Source: an uncultured Gammaproteobacteria bacterium
GTDB lineage: Bacteria > Pseudomonadota > Gammaproteobacteria > Arenicellales > CAJQKF01
DNA length: 64,000 nt
Reading direction: 5' to 3'
Assembly: GCA_905478855.1 (NCBI GenBank)
Contig: CAJQKF010000079.1
Span: forward strand, 21,563 to 85,562
A model generated the notes under the pieces. The model searched no databases, had not been told where the DNA came from, and was given only the letters and a program-made list of their open reading frames with translations. A program made the position numbers and the translations under genes. Of the stretch, positions 1-10,562 are shown in pieces; position 1 is the first letter of the stretch; every line of letters starts with the position of its first letter.

Positions 1-427
1 ATTTTCCTTACGGATTTCAAAAATTCAGAATACGGTATACCATTTAGAGATTACTAGAAATATTTTTATGGGATAGTACGATCAATTTCGCCTATCTCAC
101 GAAACTTTCTTAGCGCAAAAAAGTTTAAAACAATAATTTCTAAATTATATGCAATCGTGTATTTTAAAACGCTCAATATGATGAAAACGTTCAGAACGAT
201 GGGAGAAACTTTACTGCACAGCATCATAAATCTTCACATAAACGTAGATTTAATGAGTTAAATCGATGGTCTATATTTTTAGAGGCACCTAAATATTTCC
301 ACCCGCGCATCGACTTACAGATTGAACTTTAGTTGGAAACATGAATACCGCAATACCTTAAATGAAGATCCGACTACTTGATAGACAACACTTATTAAAA
401 CAAACGATTTAGTTTACAGAAAAATAC
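1..427. other. Gene-free AT-rich intergenic stretch
   Basis: No frame with a plausible ribosome binding site or recognisable protein was found on either strand. The stretch is clearly richer in A and T than the ribosomal genes beside it. It lies past the terminator of the alpha operon and runs to the window edge. I saw no tRNA, repeat or convincing promoter. Confidence 0.6.
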
Positions 428-456
428 AAAAAAAAACCGGCCATTCAGCCGGTTTT
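428..456 (-). terminator. Rho-independent terminator of the alpha operon
   Basis: Read on the minus strand, a 9-bp stem AAAACCGGC / GCCGGTTTT closes a 6-nt loop and runs into a T-rich tail (minus-strand complement of the A run at 428-436). It starts about 22 nt after the rplQ stop codon. It is the expected end of the str-S10-spc-alpha transcript. Confidence 0.9.
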
Positions 457-478
457 ATTAACTACAAGCTATTATATA

Positions 479-850
479 CTACTCAGCTTCTGGTTCACTT
501 CCAACCAGTTGCACGTATGCCATCGGCGCAGAATCACCAGCTCTTACACCGCATTTTAAAATACGAGTATAGCCACCAGGACGTTCATTAAACCGTGGAC
601 CAAGTTCATCAAATAATTTACTAACAGCCGCTCTCGATCTTAACCGTGCATAAGCCAAACGCCGGTTTGCAAGTGTAGGAGTCTTTGCCATCGTAATATA
701 GGGTTCGGCTATACGACGAAGTTCCTTAGCTTTGGGTAGAGTAGTTTTTATTTGTTCATGCTCGAACAAAGACACCGCCATGTTCTGGAACATAGCTTTA
801 CGGTGGCTAGAGTTACGACCGAGTTTTCGGCCAGTTTTCATATGTCTCAT
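479..850 (-). CDS. rplQ: 50S ribosomal protein L17
   Basis: Structural protein of the large ribosomal subunit, located near the exit of the peptide tunnel. The 123-residue product starts [19 protein letters not shown] and carries the family signature PGGYTRI near the C terminus; E. coli L17 is 127 residues, so it is full length. It starts 6 nt after the rpoA stop and is the last gene of the alpha operon, followed by the terminator at 428-456. The start is fixed by the conserved MRH opening. Identification is secure. Confidence 0.97.
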   Translation of the reverse strand: MRHMKTGRKLGRNSSHRKAMFQNMAVSLFEHEQIKTTLPKAKELRRIAEPYITMAKTPTLANRRLAYARLRSRAAVSKLFDELGPRFNERPGGYTRILKCGVRAGDSAPMAYVQLVGSEPEAE

Positions 851-856
851 ATCAAA

Positions 857-1873
857 TTAGCCTCCTAAACGGCCAATAGCGCCATCACTGGAATCGCGTT
901 GTAGCGATGCCGGAGGCCAATTTTCAAGTTTCTCACCCAAATTTAAACCACGATTTGCCAAAACGTCCTTAATTTCTGTAAGTGATTTCTTACCCAAATT
1001 AGGTGTCTTAAGCAACTCTACTTCAGTCCTTTGAACAAGGTCACCTATATAATAAATGTTCTCAGCTTTTAAGCAATTAGCGGAACGGACAGTAAGTTCC
1101 AAATCGTCAACAGGACGCATCAATACTGGGTCAACAGAAGGAGACTCCGGTTCAGTATTTACAGGATCAGTAACACGCAAATCAACAAAAACGGAAATCT
1201 GATCATAAAGAATTGTAGCTGCGCGACGAACCGATTCTTCCGGATCTATAGACCCATCAGTATCAATTTCTAGTATTAGCTTGTCCATATCTGTACGGGT
1301 TTCAACGCGAGCGTTTTCCACCGTATAGGACACTTTTCTTACTGGACTATAAGATGCATCTAATTTAAGAACTCCAACGCCTCGACTCTCTTCATCGCCA
1401 CCGCGGCTTTCTGCTACTTGATACCCTCGTCCTTTTGCAACTGTTAGCTCCATCTCAATATGACCATCTTTAGAAAGATGCGCAATTACGTAATCCGGAT
1501 CCACAACCTCAACATCATGTTCAGTTTGAATATCACCTGCAGTTAACACTCCGGGGCCGTGTTTCGTTACCGTTAGAACCGCTTCATCTCGTTCGTGCAT
1601 GGCAAGAGATAAATTTTTAAGATTGAGCAATATCTCAATCACATCTTCTTGTACGCCTTCAATGGAGGAGTACTCATGCATTACGCCAGCAATACGAACT
1701 TCTGTAACCGCGCAACCAGGCATAGAAGAAAGTAAAATCCGTCTTAATGTATTACCTAGTGTATATCCAAAACCACGTTCAAGCGGTTCTAGAGTAATCT
1801 TGGCTCGCGTAGCATCGATGTTCTGTACATCAATTAAGCTAGGCTTTAAAAAATCGCCTGTAGTATCCGGCAT
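857..1873 (-). CDS. rpoA: RNA polymerase alpha subunit
   Basis: Alpha subunit of RNA polymerase; the N-terminal domain dimerises and nucleates core assembly, and the C-terminal domain binds UP elements and activators. The 338-residue product has the N-terminal assembly motif [15 protein letters not shown] around residues 36-50 and the helix-hairpin-helix C-terminal domain ([17 protein letters not shown], then [14 protein letters not shown]) from about residue 265. A linker rich in E, P and S near residues 235-245 joins them. It lies between rpsD (92-nt gap) and rplQ (6-nt gap), the standard alpha-operon position. Confidence 0.98.
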   Translation of the reverse strand: MPDTTGDFLKPSLIDVQNIDATRAKITLEPLERGFGYTLGNTLRRILLSSMPGCAVTEVRIAGVMHEYSSIEGVQEDVIEILLNLKNLSLAMHERDEAVLTVTKHGPGVLTAGDIQTEHDVEVVDPDYVIAHLSKDGHIEMELTVAKGRGYQVAESRGGDEESRGVGVLKLDASYSPVRKVSYTVENARVETRTDMDKLILEIDTDGSIDPEESVRRAATILYDQISVFVDLRVTDPVNTEPESPSVDPVLMRPVDDLELTVRSANCLKAENIYYIGDLVQRTEVELLKTPNLGKKSLTEIKDVLANRGLNLGEKLENWPPASLQRDSSDGAIGRLGG

Positions 1874-1965
1874 GTAACAAACCTCGAGAACTTAATTCAG
1901 TTCAATTGTCAATATAACGAAAAATCTTTGTTTATAACTAGAAGCAAATACTTCTTTGACTAGCT

Positions 1966-2589
1966 CTACTTCGAGTACAACGCTACAACTAAAGCTTCGT
2001 TGATATCCGCAGACAAATCATCTCTTTCAGGTACCGACTTAAACGTACCCTTAGCAGCTTTTGAATCAACATCAACCCAATGAGGAAGGCCAATCTGTTC
2101 GGCTATCTCTAAAGCTGAGGAAATCCGTAGCTGTTTTTTGCTTTTCTCACGTATCTCAACAATATCTCCGGCTTTTACCTGATAGGAAGCTATATTTAGC
2201 TTGCGGCCGTTAACTAGAATAGAGCTATGATTAACTAATTGGCGCGATTCTGCTCGAGTTACGCCAAATCCCATTCGATAAACAACATTATCTAAACGAC
2301 ATTCTAAAAGCTGAAGTAAGTTTTCACCCGTTGAACCTGCACGACGTGCAGCTTCCTTGTAGTAATTACTGAATTGCTTTTCTAGTACGCCATACATTCT
2401 TCGTAGTTTTTGTTTCTCACGAAGTTGGGTACCGTAAACTGTTACTCGACCACGTCGAGCTCCAGCAACAGATCCCGGAGGACGTTGAAACTTGCACTTA
2501 CTATCAAGCGGTCTTGCGGGGCTCTTTAGAAAAAGATCTGTACCTTCTCTACGAGCCAGTTTACATGTTGGTCCAATATATCTAGCCAT
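1966..2589 (-). CDS. rpsD: 30S ribosomal protein S4
   Basis: Primary 16S rRNA-binding protein of the small subunit. In E. coli it is also the translational repressor of the alpha operon. The 207-residue product opens [19 protein letters not shown] and carries an S4 RNA-binding domain at about residues 95-160 ([14 protein letters not shown], then [13 protein letters not shown]). E. coli S4 is 206 residues. It lies 11 nt after rpsK and before rpoA. I did not identify a repressor-binding pseudoknot upstream of rpsM with confidence. Confidence 0.98.
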   Translation of the reverse strand: MARYIGPTCKLARREGTDLFLKSPARPLDSKCKFQRPPGSVAGARRGRVTVYGTQLREKQKLRRMYGVLEKQFSNYYKEAARRAGSTGENLLQLLECRLDNVVYRMGFGVTRAESRQLVNHSSILVNGRKLNIASYQVKAGDIVEIREKSKKQLRISSALEIAEQIGLPHWVDVDSKAAKGTFKSVPERDDLSADINEALVVALYSK

Positions 2590-2600
2590 GATTAACTCTG

Positions 2601-2996
2601 TTATACACGTCGTTTCTTAGGAGGACGACAACCGTTATGCGGAATCGGTGTAACGTCAACTATATTTTGAATTTCAAAACCAAGGGAGTTCAGTGCTCGA
2701 ACAGCGGAATCACGTCCAGGACCCGGTCCCTTAATTTTCACATCCAACTGTTTCATTCCAAACTCCTGAGCAGTCCGTCCACAATTTTCAGCAGCTACCT
2801 GGGCAGCAAACGGCGTACTTTTACGTGAACCACGAAACCCAGCGCCGCCCGCAGTGGCCCAACACAACGTGTTACCGTGACGGTCACTAATAGAAATAAT
2901 CGTATTATTAAATGATGCGTGAACATGCGCGATACCTTCAACTACGGTCTTTTTGACCTTAGCTTTGACTCGCTTTTTTACTTTAGCTTTTGCCAT
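2601..2996 (-). CDS. rpsK: 30S ribosomal protein S11
   Basis: Small-subunit platform protein contacting the Shine-Dalgarno/anti-Shine-Dalgarno helix. The 131-residue product has a lysine-rich N-terminal tail, then [18 protein letters not shown] and the C-terminal signature [16 protein letters not shown], all typical of S11 (E. coli 129 residues). It is 12 nt downstream of rpsM and 11 nt upstream of rpsD, in the standard alpha-operon order. Confidence 0.98.
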   Translation of the reverse strand: MAKAKVKKRVKAKVKKTVVEGIAHVHASFNNTIISISDRHGNTLCWATAGGAGFRGSRKSTPFAAQVAAENCGRTAQEFGMKQLDVKIKGPGPGRDSAVRALNSLGFEIQNIVDVTPIPHNGCRPPKKRRV

Positions 2997-3008
2997 AGTA
3001 TTTGCTGA

Positions 3009-3365
3009 TTACCTCTTGATTGGACGACGCGGTCCTTTACGGGTACGCGCATTAGTACTGGTTCGTTGGCCCCGTACCGGCAGTCCACGACGATGTCGCA
3101 TTCCACGGTAACAACCTAGATCCATTAAACGTTTAATATTCATCGATACTTCTCTACGTAAATCACCTTCAACTTGAAAGTTGGCGACTTCTCCACGTAG
3201 TTTATCTGCGTCGACTTCTGTTAAATCTGACACTTTTCGACTTGGTTCGATACCTGCAGCATCACAAATAGATTGTGATGACACACGACCGATCCCATAA
3301 ATAGACGTTAGCGCAATTACTATATGTTTATGTGCGGGAAGATTTATCCCTGCGATTCTAGCCAC
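3009..3365 (-). CDS. rpsM: 30S ribosomal protein S13
   Basis: Head protein of the small subunit, forming bridges with the large subunit and touching the P-site tRNA. The 118-residue product starts [20 protein letters not shown], has the helix-two-turn-helix motif [19 protein letters not shown], and ends with the basic tail [20 protein letters not shown]. coli S13 is also 118 residues. First gene of the alpha group, separated from rpmJ by 44 nt. Confidence 0.98.
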   Translation of the reverse strand: MARIAGINLPAHKHIVIALTSIYGIGRVSSQSICDAAGIEPSRKVSDLTEVDADKLRGEVANFQVEGDLRREVSMNIKRLMDLGCYRGMRHRRGLPVRGQRTSTNARTRKGPRRPIKR

Positions 3366-3409
3366 GATCTGTTTACCCAGTTCTGCGAATAGTTAAATCA
3401 ATCAGGATT

Positions 3410-3523
3410 TTAACCCTGACGCTGTTTGTGACGAGGATCAGAACAAATGACCCTAACACTGCCATTACGGCGTATGACCTTACAATTTCTGCAGATCTTT
3501 TTTACCGAAGCACGTACTTTCAT
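3410..3523 (-). CDS. rpmJ: 50S ribosomal protein L36 (zinc form)
   Basis: Very small gene of 37 codons plus stop, translated here by hand from the minus strand. The protein starts [19 protein letters not shown] and ends [10 protein letters not shown]. Cys11, Cys14, Cys27 and His33 form the zinc ribbon of the C+ type of L36, so this is the zinc-dependent version. It sits between secY (15-nt gap) and rpsM, the usual end of the spc operon. Confidence 0.96.
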   Translation of the reverse strand: MKVRASVKKICRNCKVIRRNGSVRVICSDPRHKQRQG

Positions 3524-3538
3524 TACTACATTCCTCTA

Positions 3539-4876
3539 CTAACGCGGCAAACCAATGCCGCCGGTAATTGATGATTTCTTCATAAGACTTTCATATTGAC
3601 GAGACATCAGATAAGACTGTACCTGAGCCATCATATCCATAATTACAACCACGATAATTAATAGAGACGTTCCGCCGAAATAGAACGGCACATTCCATTT
3701 AACAATCATAAACTCCGGTATGAGACAAACAAATGTTAAATATACTGCTCCGGCAAGCGTTAGCCGAGAAACCACTTTATCAATATACTGCGCAGTTTGA
3801 ACTCCAGGACGAATACCTGGAACAAACGCACCAGACTTCTTAAGGTTATCAGCTATTTCCTTTGGATTAAACACCAAAGCCGTATAGAAAAAACAAAAGA
3901 ATATAATCATTAACGCATAAATAGCTGCGTATATGGGTTGTCCGGGAGAAAGCGTGGTCGCAATATCCCTTAACCAGCCCATGCCCTCTTGCTGACCAAA
4001 CCAACTTCCTAAGCTTGCTGGAAAAAGAATTATACTAGACGCAAATATCGGAGGTATAACACCCGCCATATTAAGCTTCAATGGCAAGTGTGAACTCTGA
4101 CCCGCCATCATTCGCCTTCCTTGTTGACGTTTAGCGTAGTTAACAGTTAACCGTCGCTGCCCTCTTTCCACAAATACTACCAAGGCAGTTATCGCAATAG
4201 CACCCACAAACAATAGTATAACGCCAATAGGAGAAAATGTACCTGTCCTCGCTAATTCAAGGGTACCCGCAACAGCACCAGGCAAACCTGCAACAATACT
4301 ACCAAATATAATTAAAGAAATACCGTTTCCAATTCCACGCTCTGTCATTTGCTCGCCGAGCCAAACCAGAAACATAGTTCCGGATACTAATGTAGCGACC
4401 GCCGTAATCTTAAACCCTAAACCGGGTATCAAGACCACTGGGCCACCTCCTGCATTCTGACTTTCGATCGCGACTGCGATCCCCAATGCCTGGAAGGTTG
4501 CAAGCACTACTGTGAAGTACCTCGTATACTGGGTTATCTTCTGTCGACCCGACTCACCTTCTTTCTTCAACTGTTCCAACTGCGGAATAATTGAAGTCAT
4601 CATTTGAATAATTATGGACGCTGAAATATAGGGCATAACGCCAAGCGCGAACATAGATAGCCGCGATAGAGCACCACCTGAGAACATATTGAACACATCA
4701 ATAATTGACCCACGTGTCTGAGCAAATAATGCCGCTACTGCAACAGGATCCACACCAGGAATCGGGACATGCGTACCCAATCGAAAAACAACGATTGCAC
4801 CTAAAACAAAAAAGATACGTTGTCTTAACTCCTTTAAACCTCCACTCCCTGAGGATGATTCGCCGCCTATCGCCAT
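3539..4876 (-). CDS. secY: Preprotein translocase channel subunit SecY
   Basis: Central pore of the SecYEG translocon in the inner membrane; SecE is encoded at 30,044-30,397. The 445-residue product has the ten hydrophobic segments expected, the plug-region sequence [20 protein letters not shown] near residues 65-85, and the cytosolic basic loop [20 protein letters not shown] near residue 240. Length matches E. coli SecY (443). Its start codon overlaps the rplO stop by one base (TAATG), indicating translational coupling. Confidence 0.98.
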   Translation of the reverse strand: MAIGGESSSGSGGLKELRQRIFFVLGAIVVFRLGTHVPIPGVDPVAVAALFAQTRGSIIDVFNMFSGGALSRLSMFALGVMPYISASIIIQMMTSIIPQLEQLKKEGESGRQKITQYTRYFTVVLATFQALGIAVAIESQNAGGGPVVLIPGLGFKITAVATLVSGTMFLVWLGEQMTERGIGNGISLIIFGSIVAGLPGAVAGTLELARTGTFSPIGVILLFVGAIAITALVVFVERGQRRLTVNYAKRQQGRRMMAGQSSHLPLKLNMAGVIPPIFASSIILFPASLGSWFGQQEGMGWLRDIATTLSPGQPIYAAIYALMIIFFCFFYTALVFNPKEIADNLKKSGAFVPGIRPGVQTAQYIDKVVSRLTLAGAVYLTFVCLIPEFMIVKWNVPFYFGGTSLLIIVVVIMDMMAQVQSYLMSRQYESLMKKSSITGGIGLPR

Positions 4877-5310
4877 TAGTCTTCTACCGTACCACCGACT
4901 TGTTCAATCGCTGAACGAGCGCCCTTGGTTACTGCAATACCTTTTAAGTTTACCTTCCGCTCAATGCTGCCAGAAAGGATGATTTTTGCACGAATCGTAT
5001 TTCGCGCTACCAATCCCGCATTCATCAGCACTGATAAATCGATATCACTAGATTCAAGTTTTTCTAATTCATGTAACCTAATTTCTGCCACCTTACGACG
5101 TGTAAGTGACCGAAAACCACGCTTAGGCAACCGACGCTGCAGCGGCATTTGTCCGCCTTCAAAACCGATTGGAGTAGAGCCACCTGAACGAGACTTTTGG
5201 CCTTTTTGTCCACGACCACCCGTTTTACCTATTCCAGAACCTGCTCCACGTCCAACTCTTTTACGTGTTGGCTTCGAACCTGGGGCTGGTTGTATTGTAT
5301 TAAGATACAC
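4876..5310 (-). CDS. rplO: 50S ribosomal protein L15
   Basis: Late-assembly large-subunit protein. I place the start at the GTG at 5308-5310, giving 144 residues beginning (M)[18 protein letters not shown] strong GAGGAG lies 7 nt upstream, and this start clears the rpmD stop by one base. An ATG 15 nt earlier would overlap rpmD and has no comparable ribosome binding site. The signature [20 protein letters not shown] follows. Placed between rpmD and secY. Confidence 0.95.
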   Translation of the reverse strand: MYLNTIQPAPGSKPTRKRVGRGAGSGIGKTGGRGQKGQKSRSGGSTPIGFEGGQMPLQRRLPKRGFRSLTRRKVAEIRLHELEKLESSDIDLSVLMNAGLVARNTIRAKIILSGSIERKVNLKGIAVTKGARSAIEQVGGTVED

Positions 5311-5311
5311 G

Positions 5312-5497
5312 TTACTTCTCCTCAACTCGTAGTAGATGCGGAATCTTATTGATCATACCGCGCACAGAAGACGTATCTTCCACCATTACTGAATGATGTA
5401 ATCGACGTAAACCAAGACCGTGGACACAAGCAATGTGTTTACGACCCCGGCCAGACATACTTTTTATCAAAGTAACTTGGATAGTTTTTTCTGCCAT
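5312..5497 (-). CDS. rpmD: 50S ribosomal protein L30
   Basis: Small large-subunit protein of 61 residues starting [20 protein letters not shown], with the family motif [20 protein letters not shown]. The in-frame ATG 18 nt upstream would overlap rpsE and adds a non-conserved MRTGTV, so the later ATG at 5497 is preferred. It sits between rpsE and rplO, the usual spc-operon position. Confidence 0.95.
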   Translation of the reverse strand: MAEKTIQVTLIKSMSGRGRKHIACVHGLGLRRLHHSVMVEDTSSVRGMINKIPHLLRVEEK

Positions 5498-5511
5498 TAC
5501 AGTACCTGTTC

Positions 5512-6018
5512 TCAAATATCTTCTAATGATTTGCCACGTTTAGACGCAACCTGACGCGGACTCTTCATTCCACGAAGTCCCTCTAGTGTTGCCCGTGTAA
5601 CATTTACCGGATTCGTAGTGCCGATAACTTTTGCAAGAACGTTACGGACTCCAGCGGCCTCAAATACAGCACGCATAGTACCACCTGCGATTATACCCGT
5701 TCCTTCAGATGCTGGTCGCATAACTACTCGCGCTGCACCATGCCTACCCACGATAGGGTAGTGTAAGGTTCCGTCTTTCAACTGAATTTTAGTCATATTC
5801 CGACGTGCATCTTCCATTGCTTTTTGCACTGCTACCGGTACTTCTCGTGCTTTACCACGACCCATACCAACACGTCCTTTTCCATCCCCTACTACAGTTA
5901 ACGCTGAGAAACCAAATATTCTACCGCCTTTTACAACTTTAGCTACGCGGCGAACATTGATAAGCTGCTCTTGCATCTCATCGCCGTCATTCTTTGTTCT
6001 TTCTGGTGAAGCTGCCAT
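5512..6018 (-). CDS. rpsE: 30S ribosomal protein S5
   Basis: Small-subunit protein at the mRNA entry site, involved in decoding accuracy. The 168-residue product has the double-stranded RNA-binding fold beginning [20 protein letters not shown], then [18 protein letters not shown], and a C-terminal S5 domain ([20 protein letters not shown]). E. coli S5 is 167 residues. The loop VVKGGR, where spectinomycin-resistance changes occur in E. coli, is wild type. Gap to rplR is 25 nt. Confidence 0.97.
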   Translation of the reverse strand: MAASPERTKNDGDEMQEQLINVRRVAKVVKGGRIFGFSALTVVGDGKGRVGMGRGKAREVPVAVQKAMEDARRNMTKIQLKDGTLHYPIVGRHGAARVVMRPASEGTGIIAGGTMRAVFEAAGVRNVLAKVIGTTNPVNVTRATLEGLRGMKSPRQVASKRGKSLEDI

Positions 6019-6043
6019 TTTATTTACCTGAATAAATATTCAA

Positions 6044-6400
6044 TCAGAATTCCAGTCCACCTTCACGTGCTGCATCAGCAAACGCTTTAGTACGACCATG
6101 ATATTTAAAGCCGGAGCGATCAAAAGAGACTTTTGTGATTCCGGCCTCTTTAGCTTTCTCTGCAATTCGAAGGCCAACTGCCTTAGCAGCTGCCGTATTT
6201 CCGCCATTAGGAAACTCACTACGAAAGTCTGACTCAACAGATGATGCGCTTACTAAAACCCTAGTAGGTTCATTATCGATGATCTGCGCATAAATATGCT
6301 TCGGTGTCCGAAACATACATAACCGCACTTTACGATCACGAAGTAATTTCGCACGTAATTTACGAGCGCGACGTAACCGAGATTCTTTCTTATTTGCCAT
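6044..6400 (-). CDS. rplR: 50S ribosomal protein L18
   Basis: 5S rRNA-binding protein of the central protuberance, acting with L5. I choose the ATG at 6400, giving 118 residues starting [19 protein letters not shown]. The in-frame start 18 nt upstream only adds a non-conserved MGQVYP. The C-terminal half has the family pattern [20 protein letters not shown] and ends [20 protein letters not shown]. coli L18 is 117 residues. Confidence 0.96.
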   Translation of the reverse strand: MANKKESRLRRARKLRAKLLRDRKVRLCMFRTPKHIYAQIIDNEPTRVLVSASSVESDFRSEFPNGGNTAAAKAVGLRIAEKAKEAGITKVSFDRSGFKYHGRTKAFADAAREGGLEF

Positions 6401-6422
6401 TGGATATACCTGTCCCAATTAA

Positions 6423-6956
6423 TTATTTCTTTTTCGCTTGCTTACGCACAACATGCTCATCTGAATAACGTACGCCTTTTCCTTTATAAGGTTCAGGCGG
6501 ACGGTAAGCACGAATGTCAGCAGCTACTTGACCTACAATTTGTTTATCTGCACCTTTGATAACAAGTTGAGTCTGCGTCGGTGCTTCGATCGTAACTTCC
6601 GCAGGAATCTCGTACACTACCGGATGAGAAAAGCCTAAAGAAAGGTTGAGTTTACTGCCCTGAACGTTTGCACGATAACCTACACCAATAATTGTTAGCT
6701 TTTTTTCAAACCCTTCTGAAACACCGACAACCATGTTATTCACGAGTGCTCTCATCGTCCCAGCTAGGGCTCGATTAGATTTCTCTTCATTTGAAGGAGT
6801 AACTGTTACAACCTGATCTTCCATGGCCAAACCAACCGATGGATGAACAGACATAGAAAGATTACCCTTCGGTCCCTTAATACTTAGCAACGTTCCGTCG
6901 AGCTTAAACTCAACATCGGACGGCAAGTTAACAGGGTTTTTCGCTACGCGAGACAT
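6423..6956 (-). CDS. rplF: 50S ribosomal protein L6
   Basis: Large-subunit protein near the factor-binding stalk base. The 177-residue product starts MSRVAKNPVNLPSDVEF and has the two repeated L6 domains; the signature PEPYKGKGVRYSDEHVVRK is at the C terminus. E. coli L6 has 177 residues. It lies between rpsH and rplR with short gaps, in the conserved spc order. Confidence 0.98.
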   Translation of the reverse strand: MSRVAKNPVNLPSDVEFKLDGTLLSIKGPKGNLSMSVHPSVGLAMEDQVVTVTPSNEEKSNRALAGTMRALVNNMVVGVSEGFEKKLTIIGVGYRANVQGSKLNLSLGFSHPVVYEIPAEVTIEAPTQTQLVIKGADKQIVGQVAADIRAYRPPEPYKGKGVRYSDEHVVRKQAKKK

Positions 6957-6972
6957 ATGTTCATTCCTCTAA

Positions 6973-7371
6973 CTAAAATACTGTGCAAATGATTTCGCCG
7001 CCAGCACCAGTTTTCCGTGCCTGCTTTTCTGTCATTACACCGTGTGAAGTGGAAACTATAGCCACTCCAAGTCCACCTTCGACAGATGGTAAATCAGATA
7101 CATCTTTATAAACCCGGCAACCTGGCTTACTTACTCTTTTAAGTTGCTCGATAACAGGCCGCCCTTGATAATATTTTAAGTTTACTGAAATCACTGGCAA
7201 ACTATTGGAATCGACACCTGTTTCGTAACTATTTAAGTAACCTTCACTAACTAATACTTTTAAAATCGCTTCTTTCGCCTTTGAAGCCGGCATACTAACA
7301 TCAGCTTTCTTAGCAGACAGACCGTTTCTGATGCGTGTCAACATATCGGCTACTGGATCAGACATACTCAT
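6973..7371 (-). CDS. rpsH: 30S ribosomal protein S8
   Basis: Primary 16S rRNA-binding protein; in E. coli it also represses spc-operon translation by binding mRNA near rplE. The chosen ATG at 7371 gives 132 residues starting [20 protein letters not shown], with a good AAAGGAG 8 nt upstream. A start 36 nt earlier would overlap rpsN and adds a non-conserved peptide. The C-terminal signature [20 protein letters not shown] is intact. E. coli S8 is 130 residues. Confidence 0.96.
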   Translation of the reverse strand: MSMSDPVADMLTRIRNGLSAKKADVSMPASKAKEAILKVLVSEGYLNSYETGVDSNSLPVISVNLKYYQGRPVIEQLKRVSKPGCRVYKDVSDLPSVEGGLGVAIVSTSHGVMTEKQARKTGAGGEIICTVF

Positions 7372-7384
7372 ATAAATATCTCCT

Positions 7385-7690
7385 TTACCAACTTGACTTA
7401 ACAACACCAGGCGCTTCGCCCCGCATTATCAACTCTCGTAGTTTATTTCTACCTAGACCAAAACGTCGAAAATATCCACGCGGTCTACCGGTGATAGAAC
7501 ATCTATTTCTTTGTCTACTTTTACTGGAATCGCGAGGAAGCTTTTGTAAAGCCAGCATCGCTTCCCAAGTATCATCCATATCAGCATTTTGATCGCTAAT
7601 GACACTTTTTAAAGTTTCACGTTTACTGTTAAATTTTTCGGCTAATTTGGAACGTTTAACATCCCGCGCTACCATAGATTTTTTTGCCAT
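7385..7690 (-). CDS. rpsN: 30S ribosomal protein S14 (zinc-free form)
   Basis: Small-subunit head protein. The 101-residue product starts [20 protein letters not shown] and carries the signature [20 protein letters not shown]. It has the long form and lacks the paired CxxC zinc motif, so it is the zinc-independent C-minus type, in contrast to the zinc form of L36 in the same operon. It lies 14 nt after rplE. Confidence 0.97.
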   Translation of the reverse strand: MAKKSMVARDVKRSKLAEKFNSKRETLKSVISDQNADMDDTWEAMLALQKLPRDSSKSRQRNRCSITGRPRGYFRRFGLGRNKLRELIMRGEAPGVVKSSW

Positions 7691-7703
7691 GTCTGTCTCG
7701 AAA

Positions 7704-8243
7704 CTACGTTTTCAGTGGGAAGTTAAAAGCGCGTAGTAACGCCTCAGCTTCTGCATCAGTTTTTGCACTTGTTGTAATCGCAATATCCATACCGCGCAAC
7801 GCATCAATTTTGTCATAATCAATTTCGGGAAAGACAATTTGCTCCCGAATACCGAATCCATAGTTACCTCGTCCGTCGAACGATTTATTCGACAGACCTC
7901 TAAAATCGCGAACTCGGGGTAACGCAACACTTATCAGACGATCAAGAAACTCATACATACGACTACGTCGCAACGTAACTTTACATCCAATTGGCCAGCC
8001 CTCACGAATTTTGAAAGCCGCCTCGGACTTTCGCGCATAGGTTACAATTGACTTCTGACCGGCAATAGCCGTCATCTCGTCGGCTGCCGCCTGAAGCACG
8101 TTTTTATTCTTAAGCGCTTCACCCAGACCCATATTGAGCGTAATTTTCTCAATACTAGGAATTTTCATAGAGTTAGAGTACGTGAACTTTTCATTTAATT
8201 CCGCTCTAACTTTCGATCTATAAACTTCTGCCAATCTGCTCAT
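7704..8243 (-). CDS. rplE: 50S ribosomal protein L5
   Basis: 5S rRNA-binding protein of the central protuberance, contacting the P-site tRNA. The 179-residue product has the motif [19 protein letters not shown] near residue 30 and [20 protein letters not shown] near residue 120. E. coli L5 has 179 residues. In E. coli the S8 repressor target overlaps the start of this gene; I did not fold the mRNA here. Confidence 0.98.
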   Translation of the reverse strand: MSRLAEVYRSKVRAELNEKFTYSNSMKIPSIEKITLNMGLGEALKNKNVLQAAADEMTAIAGQKSIVTYARKSEAAFKIREGWPIGCKVTLRRSRMYEFLDRLISVALPRVRDFRGLSNKSFDGRGNYGFGIREQIVFPEIDYDKIDALRGMDIAITTSAKTDAEAEALLRAFNFPLKT

Positions 8244-8258
8244 GACTTCTAATTACCG

Positions 8259-8576
8259 TTAAACGTCTACTACTTCGCCATTAGACTTGAAGAAGCGAAC
8301 TTTTTTTCCGTCCTCCAGAGTCTTAATCCCAACCCGATCTGCCTTATTAGTAGCAGGGTTGAAAAGCGCTATATTTGATATATGAATCGGCGCTTCGCGC
8401 TCAATAATACCGCCGGTTTCTCCTTTATTCGGATCCGGCTTAACATGTTTTTTTACAACATTAATATCATTAACTAGTGCACGATCGCTATCTAACAAAC
8501 GAAGCACGCTACCCCGTTTTCCCTTATCCCGACCGGCCAATACGATGACCTCGTCGCCTTTCTTTAATCTATTCAT
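8259..8576 (-). CDS. rplX: 50S ribosomal protein L24
   Basis: Assembly-initiating large-subunit protein. The 105-residue product begins [20 protein letters not shown], the KOW motif of L24, followed by [20 protein letters not shown]. coli L24 is 104 residues. It lies 12 nt downstream of rplN and 15 nt upstream of rplE. Confidence 0.97.
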   Translation of the reverse strand: MNRLKKGDEVIVLAGRDKGKRGSVLRLLDSDRALVNDINVVKKHVKPDPNKGETGGIIEREAPIHISNIALFNPATNKADRVGIKTLEDGKKVRFFKSNGEVVDV

Positions 8577-8588
8577 GACAATCTCTTG

Positions 8589-8957
8589 TTACAAAACTTC
8601 AGGCGCTAGCGAAACAATTCGCATAAATTTCTCATTCCGCAACTCACGTGTTACTGGACCAAAAATACGTGTACCAATAGGCTGGTTTTGCGCATTAAGA
8701 AGAACAGCTGAGTTTTTATCAAATCGAATTAAAGAACCATCGGCCCGCCGGACGCCATGACGTGTGCGCACAACAACCGCATTATATACATCACCTTTTT
8801 TGACCTTACTATTAGGCATTGCTTCTTTTATGCTAACTTTTATAACGTCGCCAATTCCAGCATAACGACGTTTCGAACCGCCCAAGACTTTAATACACAT
8901 GACACGTCGCGCACCACTGTTGTCCGCCACATCCAGCCTACTTTGCATCTGAATCAT
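8589..8957 (-). CDS. rplN: 50S ribosomal protein L14
   Basis: Large-subunit interface protein forming intersubunit bridges with 16S rRNA. The 122-residue product starts [20 protein letters not shown] and has the signature [21 protein letters not shown]. coli L14 has 123 residues. First gene of the spc group in the canonical arrangement, 10 nt after rpsQ. Confidence 0.98.
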   Translation of the reverse strand: MIQMQSRLDVADNSGARRVMCIKVLGGSKRRYAGIGDVIKVSIKEAMPNSKVKKGDVYNAVVVRTRHGVRRADGSLIRFDKNSAVLLNAQNQPIGTRIFGPVTRELRNEKFMRIVSLAPEVL

Positions 8958-8967
8958 TTATATGCCC

Positions 8968-9243
8968 TCAATCGCTACGACTAACTACTTCGACCAAACG
9001 CCAGCTCTTGCTTTTGGAAATCGGACGACATTCTTCTATAACTACCTTATCGCCTTCTTTACAAGCATTTTGCTCGTCATGCGCATGCATCTTAGTTCGA
9101 CGTCGTACATATTTTTTATACAACGGATGTTGTAATTGACGTTCAACCAACACGGTGATGGTCTTATCCATCTTGGCACTAGTAACGCTACCAGAAACCT
9201 GCCTGGTACGTTTCTCATCCAATTTTTGTTCTGCTTCTGCCAT
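8968..9243 (-). CDS. rpsQ: 30S ribosomal protein S17
   Basis: Primary 16S rRNA-binding protein with an OB fold. The 91-residue product has an N-terminal tail ([20 protein letters not shown]), then [20 protein letters not shown] and the signature [20 protein letters not shown]. Its start overlaps the rpmC stop by one base, so the two are translationally coupled. Last gene of the S10 group. Confidence 0.97.
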   Translation of the reverse strand: MAEAEQKLDEKRTRQVSGSVTSAKMDKTITVLVERQLQHPLYKKYVRRRTKMHAHDEQNACKEGDKVVIEECRPISKSKSWRLVEVVSRSD

Positions 9244-9437
9244 TATTGAGCACTCGCTAATTCGGTCATTCGCGTTTTAATACGCGCAATTTGTCGTCGC
9301 ACAGCCTTGAAACGAGATGGGTTCGCTAACTGCCCAGTTCCACGTTGCATTCTCAAATTGAATTGCTCATGACGCAATTCAATCAACTCTTTCTTTAAGC
9401 CTTCTATATCAAGGCCTTCTACATTGCTATCAGCCAT
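9243..9437 (-). CDS. rpmC: 50S ribosomal protein L29
   Basis: Small helical protein near the exit of the peptide tunnel, adjacent to the trigger-factor docking site. The 64-residue product has the conserved pattern [20 protein letters not shown] and ends with the [11 protein letters not shown] helix. E. coli L29 has 63 residues. It lies 1 nt after rplP and overlaps rpsQ by one base. Confidence 0.96.
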   Translation of the reverse strand: MADSNVEGLDIEGLKKELIELRHEQFNLRMQRGTGQLANPSRFKAVRRQIARIKTRMTELASAQ

Positions 9438-9438
9438 T

Positions 9439-9852
9439 TCAGACTCCGGAACGACTTACAAAAGTGGTTTGTACGGGCAATTTTGCACCCGCCAAGCGAA
9501 ACGCTTCTCGAGCCAGATCTTCGGAAACACCTTCAATTTCAAATAACATTCTTCCAGGCTGAACTAACGCTACCCAGTATTCAGGATTTCCTTTACCTTT
9601 ACCCATTCGTACTTCTAAAGGCTTTTTCGAAACGGGCTTATCTGGAAAAACACGTATCCATACACGACCACCACGTTTTATATGCCTATTAATTGCTCTT
9701 CGTCCGGCCTCTATTTGACGAGCCGTCAAACGACCGCGACCGACACATTTCAAGCCAAATTCACCAAAACTGACTTTACTGCCTCGAATCGCTAATCCGC
9801 GATTCCGGCCTTTCATCTGTTTTCTAAACTTTGTTCTCTTAGGTTGTAACAT
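9439..9852 (-). CDS. rplP: 50S ribosomal protein L16
   Basis: Large-subunit protein near the A site, where aminoacyl-tRNA is accommodated. The 137-residue product starts [20 protein letters not shown] and has [20 protein letters not shown] near residue 80. Arg81 of E. coli L16, hydroxylated by YcfD/RoxA in E. coli, falls in the segment VRMGKGKG. E. coli L16 is 136 residues. Confidence 0.98.
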   Translation of the reverse strand: MLQPKRTKFRKQMKGRNRGLAIRGSKVSFGEFGLKCVGRGRLTARQIEAGRRAINRHIKRGGRVWIRVFPDKPVSKKPLEVRMGKGKGNPEYWVALVQPGRMLFEIEGVSEDLAREAFRLAGAKLPVQTTFVSRSGV

Positions 9853-9873
9853 CTGAACGTCTCTTTATTCGTC

Positions 9874-10545
9874 TTAGGCCGAAGCAGACTCTGGAGCGGT
9901 TTCCGCTACAACTTCTTCTTCGTAAATTTCGCCTTTAAAAATCCAAACTTTAACGCCGATTACACCGTAAGTAGTATGTGCTTCGGCAAATCCGTAATCA
10001 ACATCAGCTCGTAAGGTATGCAATGGGACACGTCCTTCTCGATACCACTCGCTACGCGCAATTTCGGCACCGTTTAAACGCCCCGCAACCATAACCTTCA
10101 CACCCTCGGCGCCAAGTCTCATGGAATTTTGAACAGAACGCTTCATTGCTCTTCTGAACATGATGCGCTTTTCGAGTTGTTGACATATATTTTCAGCAAC
10201 CAATTTAGCATCCAGCTCAGGCTTGCGTATCTCCTCAACAGAAATTTGAACTGGAGCACCGTTAATTTTACCTAACTGTAGCCGCAACTTTTCTATGTCC
10301 TCGCCTTTCTTACCAATAACGATACCTGGACGTGCCGTAAAAATCGTCACATTAAGATTATCGCCGAAACGATCGAGCTGAACTTTACTTACCGCGGCAC
10401 TCTTCATTTTTTTATCAATGAATGCGCGTACGTTCTGATCTATTGTCAACTTGCGAGCATACTCACGCCCGGTCGCAAACCATTTAGCATTCCAATCTCT
10501 GATTATTCCTAATCGAAAACCATTCGGATGGACTTTTTGACCCAT
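9874..10545 (-). CDS. rpsC: 30S ribosomal protein S3
   Basis: Small-subunit protein at the mRNA entry tunnel, with helicase activity together with S4 and S5. The ATG at 10,545 gives 223 residues starting [20 protein letters not shown], the invariant opening of S3. A longer in-frame start 99 nt upstream would run into rplV and is rejected. The KH domain motif [14 protein letters not shown] lies near residue 75. E. coli S3 has 233 residues. Gap to rplV is 17 nt. Confidence 0.97.
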   Translation of the reverse strand: MGQKVHPNGFRLGIIRDWNAKWFATGREYARKLTIDQNVRAFIDKKMKSAAVSKVQLDRFGDNLNVTIFTARPGIVIGKKGEDIEKLRLQLGKINGAPVQISVEEIRKPELDAKLVAENICQQLEKRIMFRRAMKRSVQNSMRLGAEGVKVMVAGRLNGAEIARSEWYREGRVPLHTLRADVDYGFAEAHTTYGVIGVKVWIFKGEIYEEEVVAETAPESASA

Positions 10546-10562
10546 TAGTCTAATACTCCCGG